A stretch of DNA of 64,000 nucleotides from Stereum hirsutum FP-91666 SS1 (lineage: Eukaryota; Basidiomycota; Agaricomycetes; Russulales; Stereaceae), in contig NW_006763148.1 in assembly GCF_000264905.1 (NCBI RefSeq), forward strand, positions 62,001-126,000. Direction: 5' to 3'. The notes beneath the pieces were generated by a model. The model was given only the letters and a program-made list of their open reading frames with translations. It was not told the origin of the DNA and made no database searches. A program made the translations under genes and the position numbers. Shown here piece after piece: positions 22,945-34,610 of the stretch. How positions within the stretch are numbered: position 1 is the first letter of the stretch; each line of letters opens with the position of its first letter.

Positions 22945-23302
22945 CAGCTCGTATATATCATTTAAAAGCGTGGCACCGTTGTAAAAGTGGGACCATTCCA
23001 CTCTCTTCCTGTAGTCGGGCCAAATTTCAGGCCTAGAGAAGAACAGTCGTATGTGAGAAATTGGGCTGTCGCGAGGTGCGTCGATGTCGATGGATCCTAA
23101 AGTCAGACCTAGTTGCCAGAGTGGAAGTAGCAGAATCGTGCACCGATGGTGCTAACTGAAGGTCACATCGGCAGCACGTTTAGCACTCATAACGCATCTA
23201 TATCATACACGACCTAAGGCCCGCGACGGACTATGTAGAGTCAAGGAAGCGAGTGATCACCTCACTGGACGCACAAAGTTCTTGTCAGCTCTTGCAAGGG
23301 AG
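22945..23302. other. short gene-free spacer
   Basis: No supported frame. It ends where the segmental duplication copy B begins. Confidence 0.4.
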
Positions 23303-24105
23303 GATCCTTACTCAGAGAACGGTCGGCAACAAAGAATCATTCGAGGGCAAATTGGTCCCATGTCAACCCAGTATTTGCCGCTGCGCGTCGGTGGACTCAG
23401 TTTATTCTATGCGGGAGGGTATTCCAGCGTAAGTGAAATTACACTGATTCGCTTTCTGTATGCTATGACGGCTGATGGTGGCGATCGGACCATCAGCAGT
23501 GATCGCCGCCGCGCGGCAATTGATTCCATTTATTCTATGCGCCAGGATGGTTCAGCGTAAGTGAGGGTACTTTCCACATATCAAGACGCATGGTGCTGAT
23601 AATATTACCGAACAAGTCTAAGACGTGGTCTTACATTGCCGAAAGGTGCGCTCGGCGCTCTGAAGAGACGGATACGCAAGTGATGAGGGAGAGAGTGCAG
23701 TAGCAAATCAGCCAGGGCATAGGACTAGACTTAGTATGTTGTACAATACCTATGGGGGAGATATGGGTCATATTGTATGGTAGTCTTGAGAGCCGTTATC
23801 AACGAAAGAAATTACGTAGACTCGGTAGAGTGTGGTATGGCCGAGAGAAGTTATATCTCTGCATATATCATCGGAGATGGATTCCTGCGGCAACGTGAAT
23901 CAGGACAGGCCGGCGTTGTACATCAGAGGAAGCGGTTCAGTTTATAATGAAGCTAGCATCTAAGAATTTGGTATTAGGAGTATGTAGAGGACGAGGACGA
24001 GCGGAAAGACGGGAACCGTAGCATGAGGGAGAGGGAAAAGAGGCGTGCTAATGAAATCTTATCTTATCATCCCGGGATCACTCGCGTGGCTCAGCTCCGT
24101 GGACC
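23303..24105 (+). pseudogene. segmental duplication copy B: decayed 3' end of the 1488-2500 gene
   Basis: Matches 2140-3130 with scattered substitutions and a deletion of about 170-180 bases. The duplicated repeat exons are still readable (CASVDSVYSMREGIPA, then SDRRRAAIDSIYSMRQDGSA), each still followed by GTAAGTGA. Upstream exons are absent, the acceptor of the last exon has changed from GATAG to GATAAT, and its frame has a TAA after EQV. It cannot make the family protein and is best read as a non-functional duplicate. Confidence 0.8.
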
Positions 24106-24570
24106 TCCGCGCTCGCGCCCACCACATCCGTCTTGCTTTGGTCTTGCTCGACGTTTGCTCCTTGCCTGAATGCCATCCACTTGTTCAAAACCTCTCTGAA
24201 AAGGGTTGGATACCTACCCAAGTGCCACACCACTGGGTCCGCGGCTGTTCTACAGCATAAACTCCACATTTCGAACAGCAACTCCTCCGACTACCGCGAA
24301 GATGCCTCCTCCAAACGCTTCATCTATGTAGCTCAGTGTTCTCCAGATAGGTTGAATTGGTCATGTTATATCTCTCTTTCTTGGCGAAGGTCATTTGCAA
24401 GAGTTTTGTATGCCGTTGGAGACTATCGTGACGGATATATGATGTGCGGGATGGATTGGACAGTGGACGAAATCCTCCAGTGCGCCCAGCTCCCCCGTTC
24501 TTTATCTCTGTCTTACTGACATTAGGCTCTTCGCCCTCAGTTTCTTTCCCTCGGGATATGTCCCCATACT
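23979..24570 (+). repeat. dispersed repeat family, copy 2 (head, core and tail)
   Basis: Head TATGTAGAGGACGAGGACGA, core ATCTTATCATCCCGGGATCA with CTCGCGTGGCTCAGCTCC, and a tail including GCGGGATGGATTGGACAGTG and CATTAGGCTCTTC that recurs in copy 3 near 26165-26255. Short frames here belong to the repeat. Confidence 0.75.
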
Positions 24571-25367
24571 CTCTCTAAACTGACGCTCTGGAACGTGAAA
24601 CTGTACACACCTTCCTCTCCCACACCCTCCACTTAAGTACACCACTCGGGACGATGAATCATCGACGTATATATGCCTACCACGGCTCCAATCTGACATG
24701 TTGCGGTCTTGGGACCTCCCCGATCATTTGGAAGAATATCAGGTCGTTGTCCTCTCAAAACAGGCCCACTTGCTCTTCGCCCACTTTTTCTCTTCCACCT
24801 ATTCTCTTGCCCATTCCAAACTCTAATATCCCTCCGTTGGACTTGAAGGCCCGCAAACCCCGCCCCTGTGTGCCGAGCAATACCACTATCGCCAGTACGA
24901 GTCTTTCATCCTCTCCTCTCCACAGCTCCGAGCGCTATTTAGTCTCACTTCTTCGACATCCATTCCCAATTCCATGTGAGGATTAAACCTTCGCTGTCGT
25001 CTTTTCCTCCGACCCCCGCCCTTCAACGCCACGATCACGCATCGCGGCTTTTGACTCCCAATTACTCCCCTCGCCATCATCTGCTTTTGCCCTTCTCTCT
25101 TCAGCATTATATGCTACTTTATAGTGCGGTCATTTGCGCTGCCTCTCCTATTGCGACCCCACCTCCATGATGGATGAGATGGATTGTACATGGGGCTAGT
25201 CACCGTGTACGTTATTACCAATGTATCCCGTTGCAATCGATTCTGCGTGCAACTCCCACCATACAAGTAGAGCAGGTGCAATGGCTGATCGGAGATAAGG
25301 CGTGGAGAAATCATAGGCGACTGTCAGACCGATCTCCATTGGCACAGGACCCCCGGTTATAGAGGGC
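24571..25367. other. repeat-flanking, gene-free stretch
   Basis: Pyrimidine-rich sequence, possibly the diverged tail of copy 2. Overlapping frames on both strands are not supported. Confidence 0.35.
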
Positions 25368-25463
25368 GAGGACGTCCGCGAACCTCGGCGAACTGGCCAA
25401 AATTTGTCCGGACCAGAATCGCCCAAAACCGCCAAAGTTTGTCCGGATTTCGCGGACGTCCTC
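25368..25463. repeat. 96-bp inverted-repeat element
   Basis: Perfect 15-bp inverted ends, GAGGACGTCCGCGAA at 25368-25382 and its reverse complement at 25449-25463. Inside, GGCCAAAATTTGTCCGGA and CGCCAAAGTTTGTCCGGA are direct repeats. It has no coding capacity and no clear target-site duplication. Confidence 0.7.
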
Positions 25464-25525
25464 CCTGCGGGGGCTATTTTTCTCCGGATTTCGGGTACGG
25501 CCTCCAAAAAGAAAAAGAACAAGAA

Positions 25526-25541
25526 AAATAATAATAATAAT
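25526..25541. repeat. AAT microsatellite
   Basis: Short run of AAT units following an A/G-rich tract. Confidence 0.8.
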
Positions 25542-25740
25542 CGGCCTGCGCCAGACTCGCTCTTTGAGCACATTGTGAGGCTCGTTTTGCCCTTTATACG
25601 GGACAAACTGCCTTTTGGACTGTCAGTGACCCCAGAGAGGCACACAGAGTGACCAAACAGGGCGCCGCCACCTCAGTTGAGGCTGATGCCACACCGCTGA
25701 GCGCCCGCCTGCGCCGGGTTTTTGTCCGGCGGAAAGGACG

Positions 25741-27000
25741 ACGGAGCGATCGTTAATCTTATCAGCCCGGGATGGCTCGCGTGGTTTAGATCCGACGACC
25801 TCGTGGCGTGCCCCGCTTCGTCGCACCAATCCGATTCGCCCCTCTTGCTTCAGCCGCTCTCTCGTCAACGTCGTCGTCCACTTCCGATGATTCTTTCAGC
25901 TCTGGCCATACTCTCGAATAACTAGTACCGACCGAGCTGGCAAAGATGGCGCCACTAGGTTGTAATTCCAAGCTTCAAATATCAACTCCTTCGACCTCCT
26001 AGAAGAAGCCACGCCACTTTGCTAGCTCTCTATGAACTTGCTGTGAATAGGCGACAAATGCTTCCCTCCCACTCCTTTCTCTGCGAAATCAAAAACTCAA
26101 GTCGGACCAGGCCTGAAGATATACGTACGGCACTAAAAAGTATCAGGATGCATGCTGGATTGACTGGGCGGATTGGACGATAGATTCAATATACACTTGA
26201 GTACGCCCCTCTGTCCCGTTCCTTATCTCCAGTGTCCTAATCCTAGGCTCTTCCTCAGTCTCGGTCCCTCATATTTCTTGGGAGCATCCACACGCTTGAC
26301 CTCGCACAGCGCGCTCGAAAGCGAATTGTATGTACCTTCCTCTCCTTTCTTCTCGTACCGTCTCCTCCCTCAAAACCTCGCTCATAACCGTCCACGGACA
26401 GCTCTACATCTCATAGTCTCCTAGTCTCACCTATTGCAGTCCTACTATCGCCTACATGCACGACCTCCCACTTCGAAGACCCCCAAATAGACCGACCTCG
26501 TCTCCAGCCACGCTCCGCCTCTCGCCGCCTCTTCCCTCGTCGATCCCAACATATATTTCGACTCCATTCTGGCTTCGCAGACTTCTCCATCGCATTCCCA
26601 CCAAACGAATGATTACGAATGCCGATCCGAACCCTTCTTCCTCTCATACCCGCACCGTCGAGCGCTCCTAGCCCTAGCCCTACTCTAACCTCGTCGGTAC
26701 GAACCTTCGCTGGCGTCTGCGCCTCCGGCTCTCGTCCCTTGTCCCTGATATCTAGAACTAAGCGCCGCCAGTTTCTGTCTTGGCCCGCACCGGCTCCCCA
26801 CTCGCGCCCCTTTCGTCTGCATTCTCGACGGCCTTTATTTCCGGGCCTCCGACGTCCCATACTCTATCATTCCTCGTTATCACGGATCAACCGTCTCTTT
26901 TGTCCACGGGGACAACATGTCCTCGATATACACGTCCGATCTCTCGCCGGAAACCGAAATCGCACTTCTGTAACGCCCAATCCAATCCCTCATCCCTCAC
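25741..27000 (+). repeat. dispersed repeat family, copy 3 (core plus long tail)
   Basis: Starts at the core (AATCTTATCAGCCCGGGATG, CTCGCGTGG) without the purine-rich head. The tail runs through CCTAGGCTCTTCCTCAGTCT (compare copy 2) to the block AACTAAGCGCCGCCAGTTTC at 26756 and on to about 27000, which recurs at 30445-30700. It is the longest copy and suggests a unit of about 1.2-1.3 kb. Long minus-strand frames here (26411-26860) are Arg-rich artefacts. Confidence 0.65.
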
Positions 27001-28942
27001 TCCATCCACACCTCAATGCTTAGCCTTCCGATTCCACCCGCTTCGGAAACGTGCGAGGCAGGACGAAGGAATAAGTCAGAATCTGGAAGGAAGACGGATA
27101 CGGATACGGAGATGGACGCGACGCATGCGGGAAGAGGGAGGGGTACGAAGGCGAAGGAGAGGAAGGCGAGGCTGGCTGGCTCGTGAAGTACCTGATTCAG
27201 AAACAGTGGGCGGACGGTAAGAGGAAGGAGAGGATGAGTGTGATGAGGATCGGCGGAATAGGATCGGGAACGGAGAACGGTGCGAGTCGAAGGTTGAGGA
27301 AGAGGGGCAGGTGAAGACGGATTGGTCAGTTTCCTAATCCGCCAGAGGTGAACGTTCTGTTGGGGACGTGAGAGGTCGTGACGTGGTCGAAGTTGCGAGG
27401 AATAGGGTGAGGGCGAGGGTGAGGGTGAGACTACTGTCGGCGGACGGAGAAGTGTATTTAGGGCCAATACAACATCTCGCCCGGCAGAGCTCATCGACCT
27501 TGACTGACGCTCTCCACGCCGGATCAACCATCGGGGGAGGCGGCGGGGGTAGTGTTGGCACCTGTGACTCCAGGCATATGCGGGAGTACGGGTGGCGTTG
27601 TGGCGAGCGGCTCGAGTAGGACCGATCATAGACATTGGATGCAGGTCGAGACAGGAGGCTTTCAAATCCTCGGTACGTGACTTTTACCGTCCCATCTGAG
27701 GGCATCGAAGATGTCGTCTTCATCATTTCGTTCTATCTTTCGTGGTCGCCGTTTGGGCTTTTGAGCGGTCTGATGTCCGTCGAGCTTCGATGACTCATGC
27801 GCCATCGGAAGCCTTCATGGTACCGTTCTCAATATTGGGTATAGCGGTCCTCTGGAATATACACGACACATATAACACCCCTCTTGTGGCAGAGTATATG
27901 CTTTGAGACACACCTAGGCAACGCGCGTTAAGGTTACGTTCTTTACATCCGTCTCGGGCGTATATGACCCAATTGGGACCGGTATTATGTCGCGACGGAC
28001 GATCATAGCGAGCGTCCTTGTCCGTGCTCTTGTAGGTTGTTGGGAGTTATTCATTTAACAATCGAACTCGGTTGGCATGCGAAAGTGCTCCGTCGGTATT
28101 TGACTTTTCATTGTGGGTGGACTTTACAGGACAGATAAATGAGGTAGCTTCACCTAAGTTTGTGAAAGCTTGTGCTTCGCTCTTTCGAGAACTATTCTCT
28201 TGCTGAAGCGGAAATGGACTTAGAAGGCGCGCTCGAACCTTCGTGTGTGAGTCTGTGTATCCTAGAGTGGGGATGGAGCACCGTCGCTCTCACAGCGCAG
28301 ACTACGATATATCCCGCCCGTTGAAGGCGCTAAGGGGCCGGCTGAAGGAAGACGTACAACTTGGTGTCTTATCCTCATGACCCTGTCTTACACTTCAGCA
28401 TGGGTCTCACCTTCTAACTTCCTTCGGTTTATTATTCGATCGCGTCTGATCCGTTCTATCAGCTTACCTCACGATATTTAACTCCTTTCTCTTATATCTA
28501 GAGACGGTTGGATGTACTGTGCCTAGGTCTTTCACGCCACATCCCTACCTCGTTGTCATCTTTTTTTTTCTCCGCCTTTTTTTTTCGGTTTTTTGTTCGT
28601 TATTTTGTTACATTTTCCTTCATATCTGTGCTGTCCTGCTGTCCTCGGCGCCCTTGTCTCGACGTTAGTCTTCCCTGAATCCTAACGCCGCTGTAGCCTC
28701 GCCGACGTCTCTCGCACGCCCTTCTCGGGCCTTTCCACTGAGAACTATGACGACACCGCGTTGATTTCTCAGAGTAATCGGGTGAAAGCTGTAGGCTTCA
28801 GGAAGAACTGCTGTAATCGAGACTGCTATTTTGAGGCGTACTCAGGTTCATAGGGCTCGTGTCATACTCAGTATTTGGGTGTGCAACTCACGGGACCGGA
28901 ATTGGAGATGCATGATCACTGCAAAAAATAAATGTTATTGAT
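27001..28942. other. gene-poor stretch
   Basis: Minus frames 26997-27665 and 27334-27726 overlap in two registers, are Ser/Pro/Arg-rich and show no domain; I do not call them. GGGCGAGGGTGAGGG-type G-runs lie at 27408-27430 and long T tracts at 28559-28620. Nothing else seen. Confidence 0.35.
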
Positions 28943-29217
28943 GTGATAAATGTAAACCAAGATACTGTATGGGAGTTCAATAAAATGATCGAGTGCTTTG
29001 GTAGCGCAGAGGTTGAGTATGTATTTCCGATTCGCACGTCGCCCTGGGTCATATGTACAAGTGCGTGTGCTCATCACGAACTCAAAAGAGATACTGTGGC
29101 GTTAGCAGCAGCATCTATAAGATTGAAATCGAAGGTTTCCGAAACGCCATATTTCCTCTTCGCTACTTGCAGCTTAAGAGTCTGCTTATCATCTACTTTT
29201 GTGATTACACGCCCGCT

Positions 29218-30257
29218 ATGTTTTCCAACACTATGAGTGGGACCGCCGAGAGACCTTTCTGGTTTGATTACATTTTTGGAAGGGTAGTGGACTATGATTC
29301 TAGTGAGTGCGCTCCATTCTCCGTATCATCATAGTCGTATATATATAATCCGCATCCTGCACAGCTATTTGGAGGAGACTCATAAACGACAAAGAGCCCG
29401 TACTTTTCATTGGCGAATCACAGACAAGATCGCTTCCTATAGCTCTTGGGATCATGAGAGGAAGCTTCGAAGGAGTATACGCCTCGACATATGCCAAGCC
29501 CGTGGACCAGCATGTTCCCTCACGGGAAGATGTGATTGGGATACAGAAGGAGCGTATCAAGAAGAATGACAGCGAGATCGAAAGAAGGGGCAGTAAGTGA
29601 TACTCTCATTCAAGGGATTGGATTCTGACATTCTCTTTCTTAGTGTCCCGTGTCATCACCAAAACGGTGGTCGTGGAAAGTCTAGCCAGTTTCGAGAGAC
29701 ATCTTGACCAATGCTGTCTCGACCCGTTCGACCAACTATTCAGTCTGCAAGCCGACGGCACAAAATTAGACAATTTCTTCCTCTCTCATCCTTCGATATC
29801 CACGCGGAACATTGTTTGGCAATGCCCCTGGGTTCATCCTCGACAGCGCCCGTTGATCTCTGCCATTCTCCTCGATTTCATCAAGTCCGCATCATCCCGT
29901 CAGCAGGCAGGCGATGCACTGTTTATCGGTGTCACCACGCATCGACCATACTACGTCCAGTATCAACTTGATGGTGTCTTTAGCCAGGCAGAACAATGTG
30001 GATATACAAGGCTCACGATGGACACAAAATTCATTCGAGCAGCCATTGAGCATGGCTACGAACATCGCACCGTATTTGAAGCCAAAGGTCGTGGGAGTCA
30101 CATTGAGCTCATGGATAAAATGGAAATGTATGGCTTCGTCAAAGAGTGCGTCACCTTATCCTTTCATTTCTGCACGAGTTTCTTTTCATTTATCCACTTT
30201 TATTATTTTAATAGAAGCCCTGGCAACTTATATGGGGAGTCCTTTTGGCCATACTGA
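29218..30257 (+). CDS. divergent Rossmann-fold protein, resembling BMT5-like (DUF2431) methyltransferases
   Basis: Four exons, 29218-29302, 29365-29592, 29644-30145 and 30215-30257, phases all consistent, 285 residues. After a short aromatic N-terminus (RPFWFDYIFGR), the first strand and loop read EPVLFIGESQTRSLPIALG, in the place where BMT5-like proteins have LLVGEGNFSFS. FEGVYASTYAKP then fits the second strand, where ATxY is usual. Later come ADGTKLDNFF (where family members have GVDATKL), RNIVWQCPWVHP (where they have FNFPH) and GDALFIGVTTHRPYY. This order is the family's, but the Gly-rich loop is degenerate, so SAM binding may be lost. The yeast family member methylates 25S rRNA; the role here is unknown. 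Start could also be ATG 29233. Confidence 0.6.
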
Positions 30258-30430
30258 ACCGTGAGCATAGCTTAAGCTCGTTGTTTCTTTGGAGCTGACT
30301 AGATTCATATAGACGACAGTCCATCTACGCAGTAGACTTGATCCATCGACAATGGCTTATATTTTTGTAATCTACTTACAGGCTACGAGTCTCAGGAATT
30401 TTATCTACTTTCTATGTTTCTTCTGGGCAT
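30258..30430. other. short spacer after the Rossmann-fold gene
   Basis: No feature seen. Confidence 0.4.
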
Positions 30431-30439
30431 CTGAAACAT

Positions 30440-30830
30440 CGACCAAACTAAGTGCCGCCGGTTTCTGTCTTAGCCTGCACCTGCTTTCCATTTGTGCCCC
30501 TTTCGCCTGCATTCTCGATTACCCTCAATTCCGATCCTCCGACGTCCCATAGTCGATTATACATTACTATCACGAATCGATCCGTCCACATCTCAATTGA
30601 GAAAGCACGACCTCGAGATATGTTCTCAGAAACGGGCACCGGAACTGCAACGAATACACAGCCGCCCAATCCCATTCCTACTTCCATCAATCCGTGTTCT
30701 CCACCCCCCAAGTTCCGACCCGACCCGACCTCACTCCCGATCTCTTCTCTCGCTGAACATGTGCACACTCGAAAAGAGGCAGATAGAAGAAGAAGGTGAC
30801 ATTAGCGAAAGGTAAGGACAGCAAGGAGAG
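30440..30830 (+). repeat. dispersed repeat family, distal-tail copy
   Basis: AACTAAGTGCCGCCGGTTTC at about 30447 followed by CATTCTCGATTACC and TCCTCCGACGTCCCATA matches 26756-26990 of copy 3 in order and orientation. Head and core are missing, so this is a 5'-truncated copy. Confidence 0.65.
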
Positions 30831-31165
30831 TAGGGAGAGTGAGAAGCAGAAACTGCGTGAGGCGAGCGGCCAGGTCCGTGACGTGCGAAGCAGAGAGGCT
30901 GGGAGGAAGGAGAAGAAGCGAAGAATGTGTGGTGGTGGCGGTGGTAATGGTGACATTAGTCGCGGTGTGACGAAAAGAGGAGCAAGGAGGTCTGTGTCGA
31001 ATTTTCACAAGCAGAGGGTTGAAACGGGATCACGATCGCTTTGCATTCATGGAACCACACAGAACACATCCTTGAGTTGACTATGAGTGGATCACCGCAC
31101 GTAATAAAACGAGTATGAATGAGCGAATACATCTGGAGTAGTAGAATGTGGGTTGGAAAGCGTTG
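30831..31165. other. spacer
   Basis: A/G-rich, with GGTGGTGGCGGTGG-type sequence at 30930-30945. No supported gene. Confidence 0.35.
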
Positions 31166-32951
31166 TCAAGTCTCCGTATACCGAGGTGGGAGCCGCATAG
31201 ACTTGGCTGTTACCACCGCTCCTCTCAGACCACTATCACTTTCCTCGATGACGCTTGGCTCTTGAGTGGGTGGTAAAGGTGGTAGCGGCCGTATGCGGCT
31301 CTCCGAATCGGACGAATCTGTGACTGGGTCCGCCGCAGTAGTAGTCAGGTTGACATCAATGTTGCTGCGTTGTCGATTGTAGATGACGACGGTTGCAGAA
31401 CCGGGCTTTGGTCTAGTCATAGGGATGGGAGAAAACTCGGGGTCCAGTGCAGCGGCCGTGAAAGGAGTGATCATGAGGTTGGGATCTTAAAAAAAAGGAA
31501 ATCAAGATTAGTCTCTGCACTGTCTTGCACGCATGTACACAGCAAACAGCTGATAGGCAAAGGGAAATTAAGCGTAATAGAACACTTACTTCGTTCGGTA
31601 TGAGTCTCTACGGATCCTCCCTGCTCTAGCGCATCAGACTCTCCTTCTACACCCAGTTGCTCAGTCGCAGAAGATAAGACGTCATCCCCCATGAGACGTC
31701 CCTCGCGATCCCTTCTCCGTGTTTGTCTCCTTCGGCGAAGGAAGAGAAAAATTAAGACCGCTCCAACTGAAAGGAGAACACCAACGACGACCCCCGCCGC
31801 TATTGCGCCTTTGTGCGAGCTCGAGCCGTTACCTGCCGCCAATGATCGAGATGAAGTAACAAATGCCGTCGGGGATCGCAGGATGATATAGTCTATGTAG
31901 AACGCCTGTCCTTCGGAGGCAACCACCTCGAGATTATGGGCTGTGTTCGGGTCTAGTATCGTGGCATCCATGAGCTTGTAATTGTAAAACGGATAGGTAC
32001 CATTGATGGGGTACGATAATGTGGTGTTGCCGAGGCCATCAATGGTATACGAGCCGAGTGCGCCTGAGGAGGTGTTGCTTAGGAGCATTCCATGCATCTC
32101 CATGTAAGTCGCACCTGAGGGTTCATGGTCAGCGAGGATTAAAACAGGAGAGTAGCAGAGTGAGTAACGATTCTCACCGCAGAAATCGAGAGACATGGTT
32201 GCCCATGGCATCGTGGGGCCTATCACACTTGAATTGAACGACGCATCCGTCAAATTAAAGTCTGGAGGCGCTCCGGCAGGTGGGAAGTTGGGGAGCGTGT
32301 GTGTCCAGCCGCCTGGAGAAATCAGGTACGGACTCGTATCGTCGATGAAAACCCAGGAGGTCTTCGAGTTCGGGTCCGTTTTTGGTATGGATGTGTTCGT
32401 AACTGCTTCGTAAATGATGTAATCAAGCTGGAAGTCCGGGGGGGCGATGTCTGATGTGGGGACCGTGATTGACAGTGTGTGTTGCGTGGGCGACAAGGAG
32501 GAGGCGCTGAATACAGGGACATGGTATCGAGTGTTTCCTTGGGCATGGGCCGTGTATGGAGAATCCACGGATTCTCCATCAATAGAGAATGCGATGGTCG
32601 TGTTGGAGGAAAGACCGTCGTTTGCGCCTGCTGTCTTGCAGTATACAGAGACTGATATGCCTACGCACAATGCTGAGCATGATTCCAGAACACAGTCATT
32701 CTTCAGGGAACGTACCCGTAAAGTTGAAAGTCAGTGTCGATGTCACGTTCGCAGTACTCGTCGTCGTTCCCCAAAACTCGGTTGAACTTCCTAGGTTGGC
32801 AACGTAAATTCATCGAGTGAAAGATGCATATAGCAGATGGCATACCTTGTTGACCGACAAGCCAACCATTCGCTGCCTCCTCCTGGCTAGTAGATTGGGG
32901 CGAGTATTCAATACTCGGGTCGGAGTCGTCGACAAGCACAAATATTGACAT
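31166..32951 (-). CDS. single-pass membrane protein with duplicated beta-sandwich-like ectodomain
   Basis: Five exons (32951-32846, 32790-32716, 32660-32178, 32114-31590, 31485-31166), phases consistent, 502 residues. There is no classical signal peptide; it starts MSIFVLVDDSDPSIEYS, as is usual in this agaricomycete family. Two ectodomain units open alike: FVLVDDSDPSIEYSP...GW (residue 3) and WVFIDDTSPYLISPGGW (about residue 165). Each is followed by beta-rich, Asn-glycosylation-site-rich sequence (NVTSTLTFNFTG, SNTTIAF; NTTLSYPINGT). One membrane span (GAIAAGVVVGVLLSVGAVLI) is followed by RRRRQTRRRDREGR and an acidic, Ser/Pro-rich cytoplasmic tail with PLPPLPPTQEPS. It is probably a surface sensor or wall-interacting protein; ligand unknown. 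A 63-nt intron (32177-32115) is in frame, so unspliced prediction would add 21 wrong residues. Confidence 0.85.
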
Positions 32952-34043
32952 GCCAGCACGCAAAAAGGAGCGGATACGCCTCGCAATCAATACGAGCGGT
33001 GAGGAAGGAGGAGGTTTCAACGGACTTGGAATTGGACAGATTCTTATACGACCACATACTCCACCCTTGATCGCTATCTCGAGCGACCATCATATAGTGC
33101 ACAGCGCAACATCCAACGAAATCTCCGATGGTGATGGGACGCAGGGCATAGACACCTAAAACTAGATCGGTCAAATTCGGCTTGGACCCGCGGCGATACT
33201 ACCTTTGGATAAATGGATGGTATCAAGATGCGAAACGAATGATGAGGTTCATCAGGACTCTCCACTCCGGACATCGTACTGGCCAATCACTACTACCATG
33301 TACTTGGAGTTCTCGTCCTGTAGGAGGAAAAGTTAATGGTGGTGGATACACACAAGAGCCACGAGGTGAATATGAAGTAGATGGTGACTGTCCGTTTTCT
33401 CGCCGAAAGCTATTCGCGTCATCGTTATCTCGAGCAACCATCAAAGGTGTCAAGGTGCCGAAAGGTAAACAAAATGATCAACAAAAACAGTATATACGGA
33501 TATCCACAACACTTTTCTTAGTACTGCGCCTTGGTCGCTCCTAAGTCCAAGCTGAATAGAGAAAACCATGCGTCGTCTCCTGATCCCCAGCTGGGAACAA
33601 AATGAAACGTGAAAATGCTGGACAGTGGCGGAGCAGGTGGAATGGGCTGGGATAAAATATAGTCGGAAATTTCTAGTAACCAAGAGCTCGCGAAGTCAGC
33701 TCAATGTATCCCCTTAGGCTGTAGCTATCAGCACTACAGCTTGATTGTAATGCTCGCGCATAAGTAATCGAACTGGACATGAAACCCGTTCGAGACCAGA
33801 CCAAGCCAGATGCTCTTCAGTCATATGAGAAGACTGTGGGATACGGCCACCGAAAGACATAGATTGAATATAATAGTACCGTTTGATTGATTAGACAGTT
33901 CGACAAGCGTAGGCGAAAATGGGTCAACTCGTACGTCGGATCTTACCCGGTCCTATGTACAAGCAGGACAAACCAAAGTTATACGGCAGATATAATGGTG
34001 GTGTTGATCTAGCAGGAAGGTATAAAGCAGATATTTGAAGCGA
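32952..34043. other. gene-poor stretch with one coding-looking fragment
   Basis: On the minus strand about 33660-33540 reads FTFHFVPSWGSGDDAWFSLF with no stop for about 50 codons, but no start or consistent neighbours were found. The phrase MVARD(S/N)D occurs in two frames (near 33100 and 33440), suggesting a short duplicated segment. Otherwise nothing supportable. Confidence 0.3.
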
Positions 34044-34610
34044 GCAGTACGTAGAGAACGAGCACGAAGGGGAAAACGAGAACAGGATGAGGGACTACTA
34101 TGAGGGAGCGAGGGAAGAAGTGATTCCGCGGGGAGAGCGCCAAGACAGCGTCGATCTTATCAGCGCGAGATGGCTTCCGTGTTGCTCGCGTGGCATCCTT
34201 CCGTCGACCTCGTGGCCTCCTCCGTCAACAAGCAACCTCCAGCACCCGCTCCTCCTGGCTTGCTCCTGTCACCGTCTTCAAACTTCAGCTGCTCGCTTGT
34301 CGTTAGTTATCTGCCCTCGATACTCCTACTCACTGCGGCGATGATATCCCTCTTGAGTAATACACATACTCTCGAATATCTTCATGCTGTTGGTTTATAG
34401 ACAGGGCGACTCAGCCATGTCTGGAGCGTGTTCATTCCTCTGCTTCTTGTCAGCTTCACACCCTCATCGAATGACTCTTGAGCGCATACGAAGCGACGTC
34501 GGAGAGTACTCAGACACAAATGTATGGGCGGGATAGATTGGACGGTAGACGGATCTGTCGAGTGCGCACCTCTCTTGCATTTCTCATCTCCCCTATATTG
34601 ACCGAGCACT
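34044..34610 (+). repeat. dispersed repeat family, copy 4
   Basis: Head GCAGTACGTAGAGAACGAGC, interrupted core (GATCTTATCAGCGCGAGATG, then GCTCGCGTGGCAT and CGTCGACCTCGTGG), and the tail block GCGGGATAGATTGGACGGTA at about 34530. The core carries a small insertion (CTTCCGTGTT). Same orientation as all other copies. Confidence 0.75.

Noticed and set aside
26411..27726. Long minus-strand frames of 149, 222 and 130 codons
   Set aside because: Lie mostly inside the dispersed repeat tail; Ser/Pro/Arg-rich, open in two registers at once, no family.
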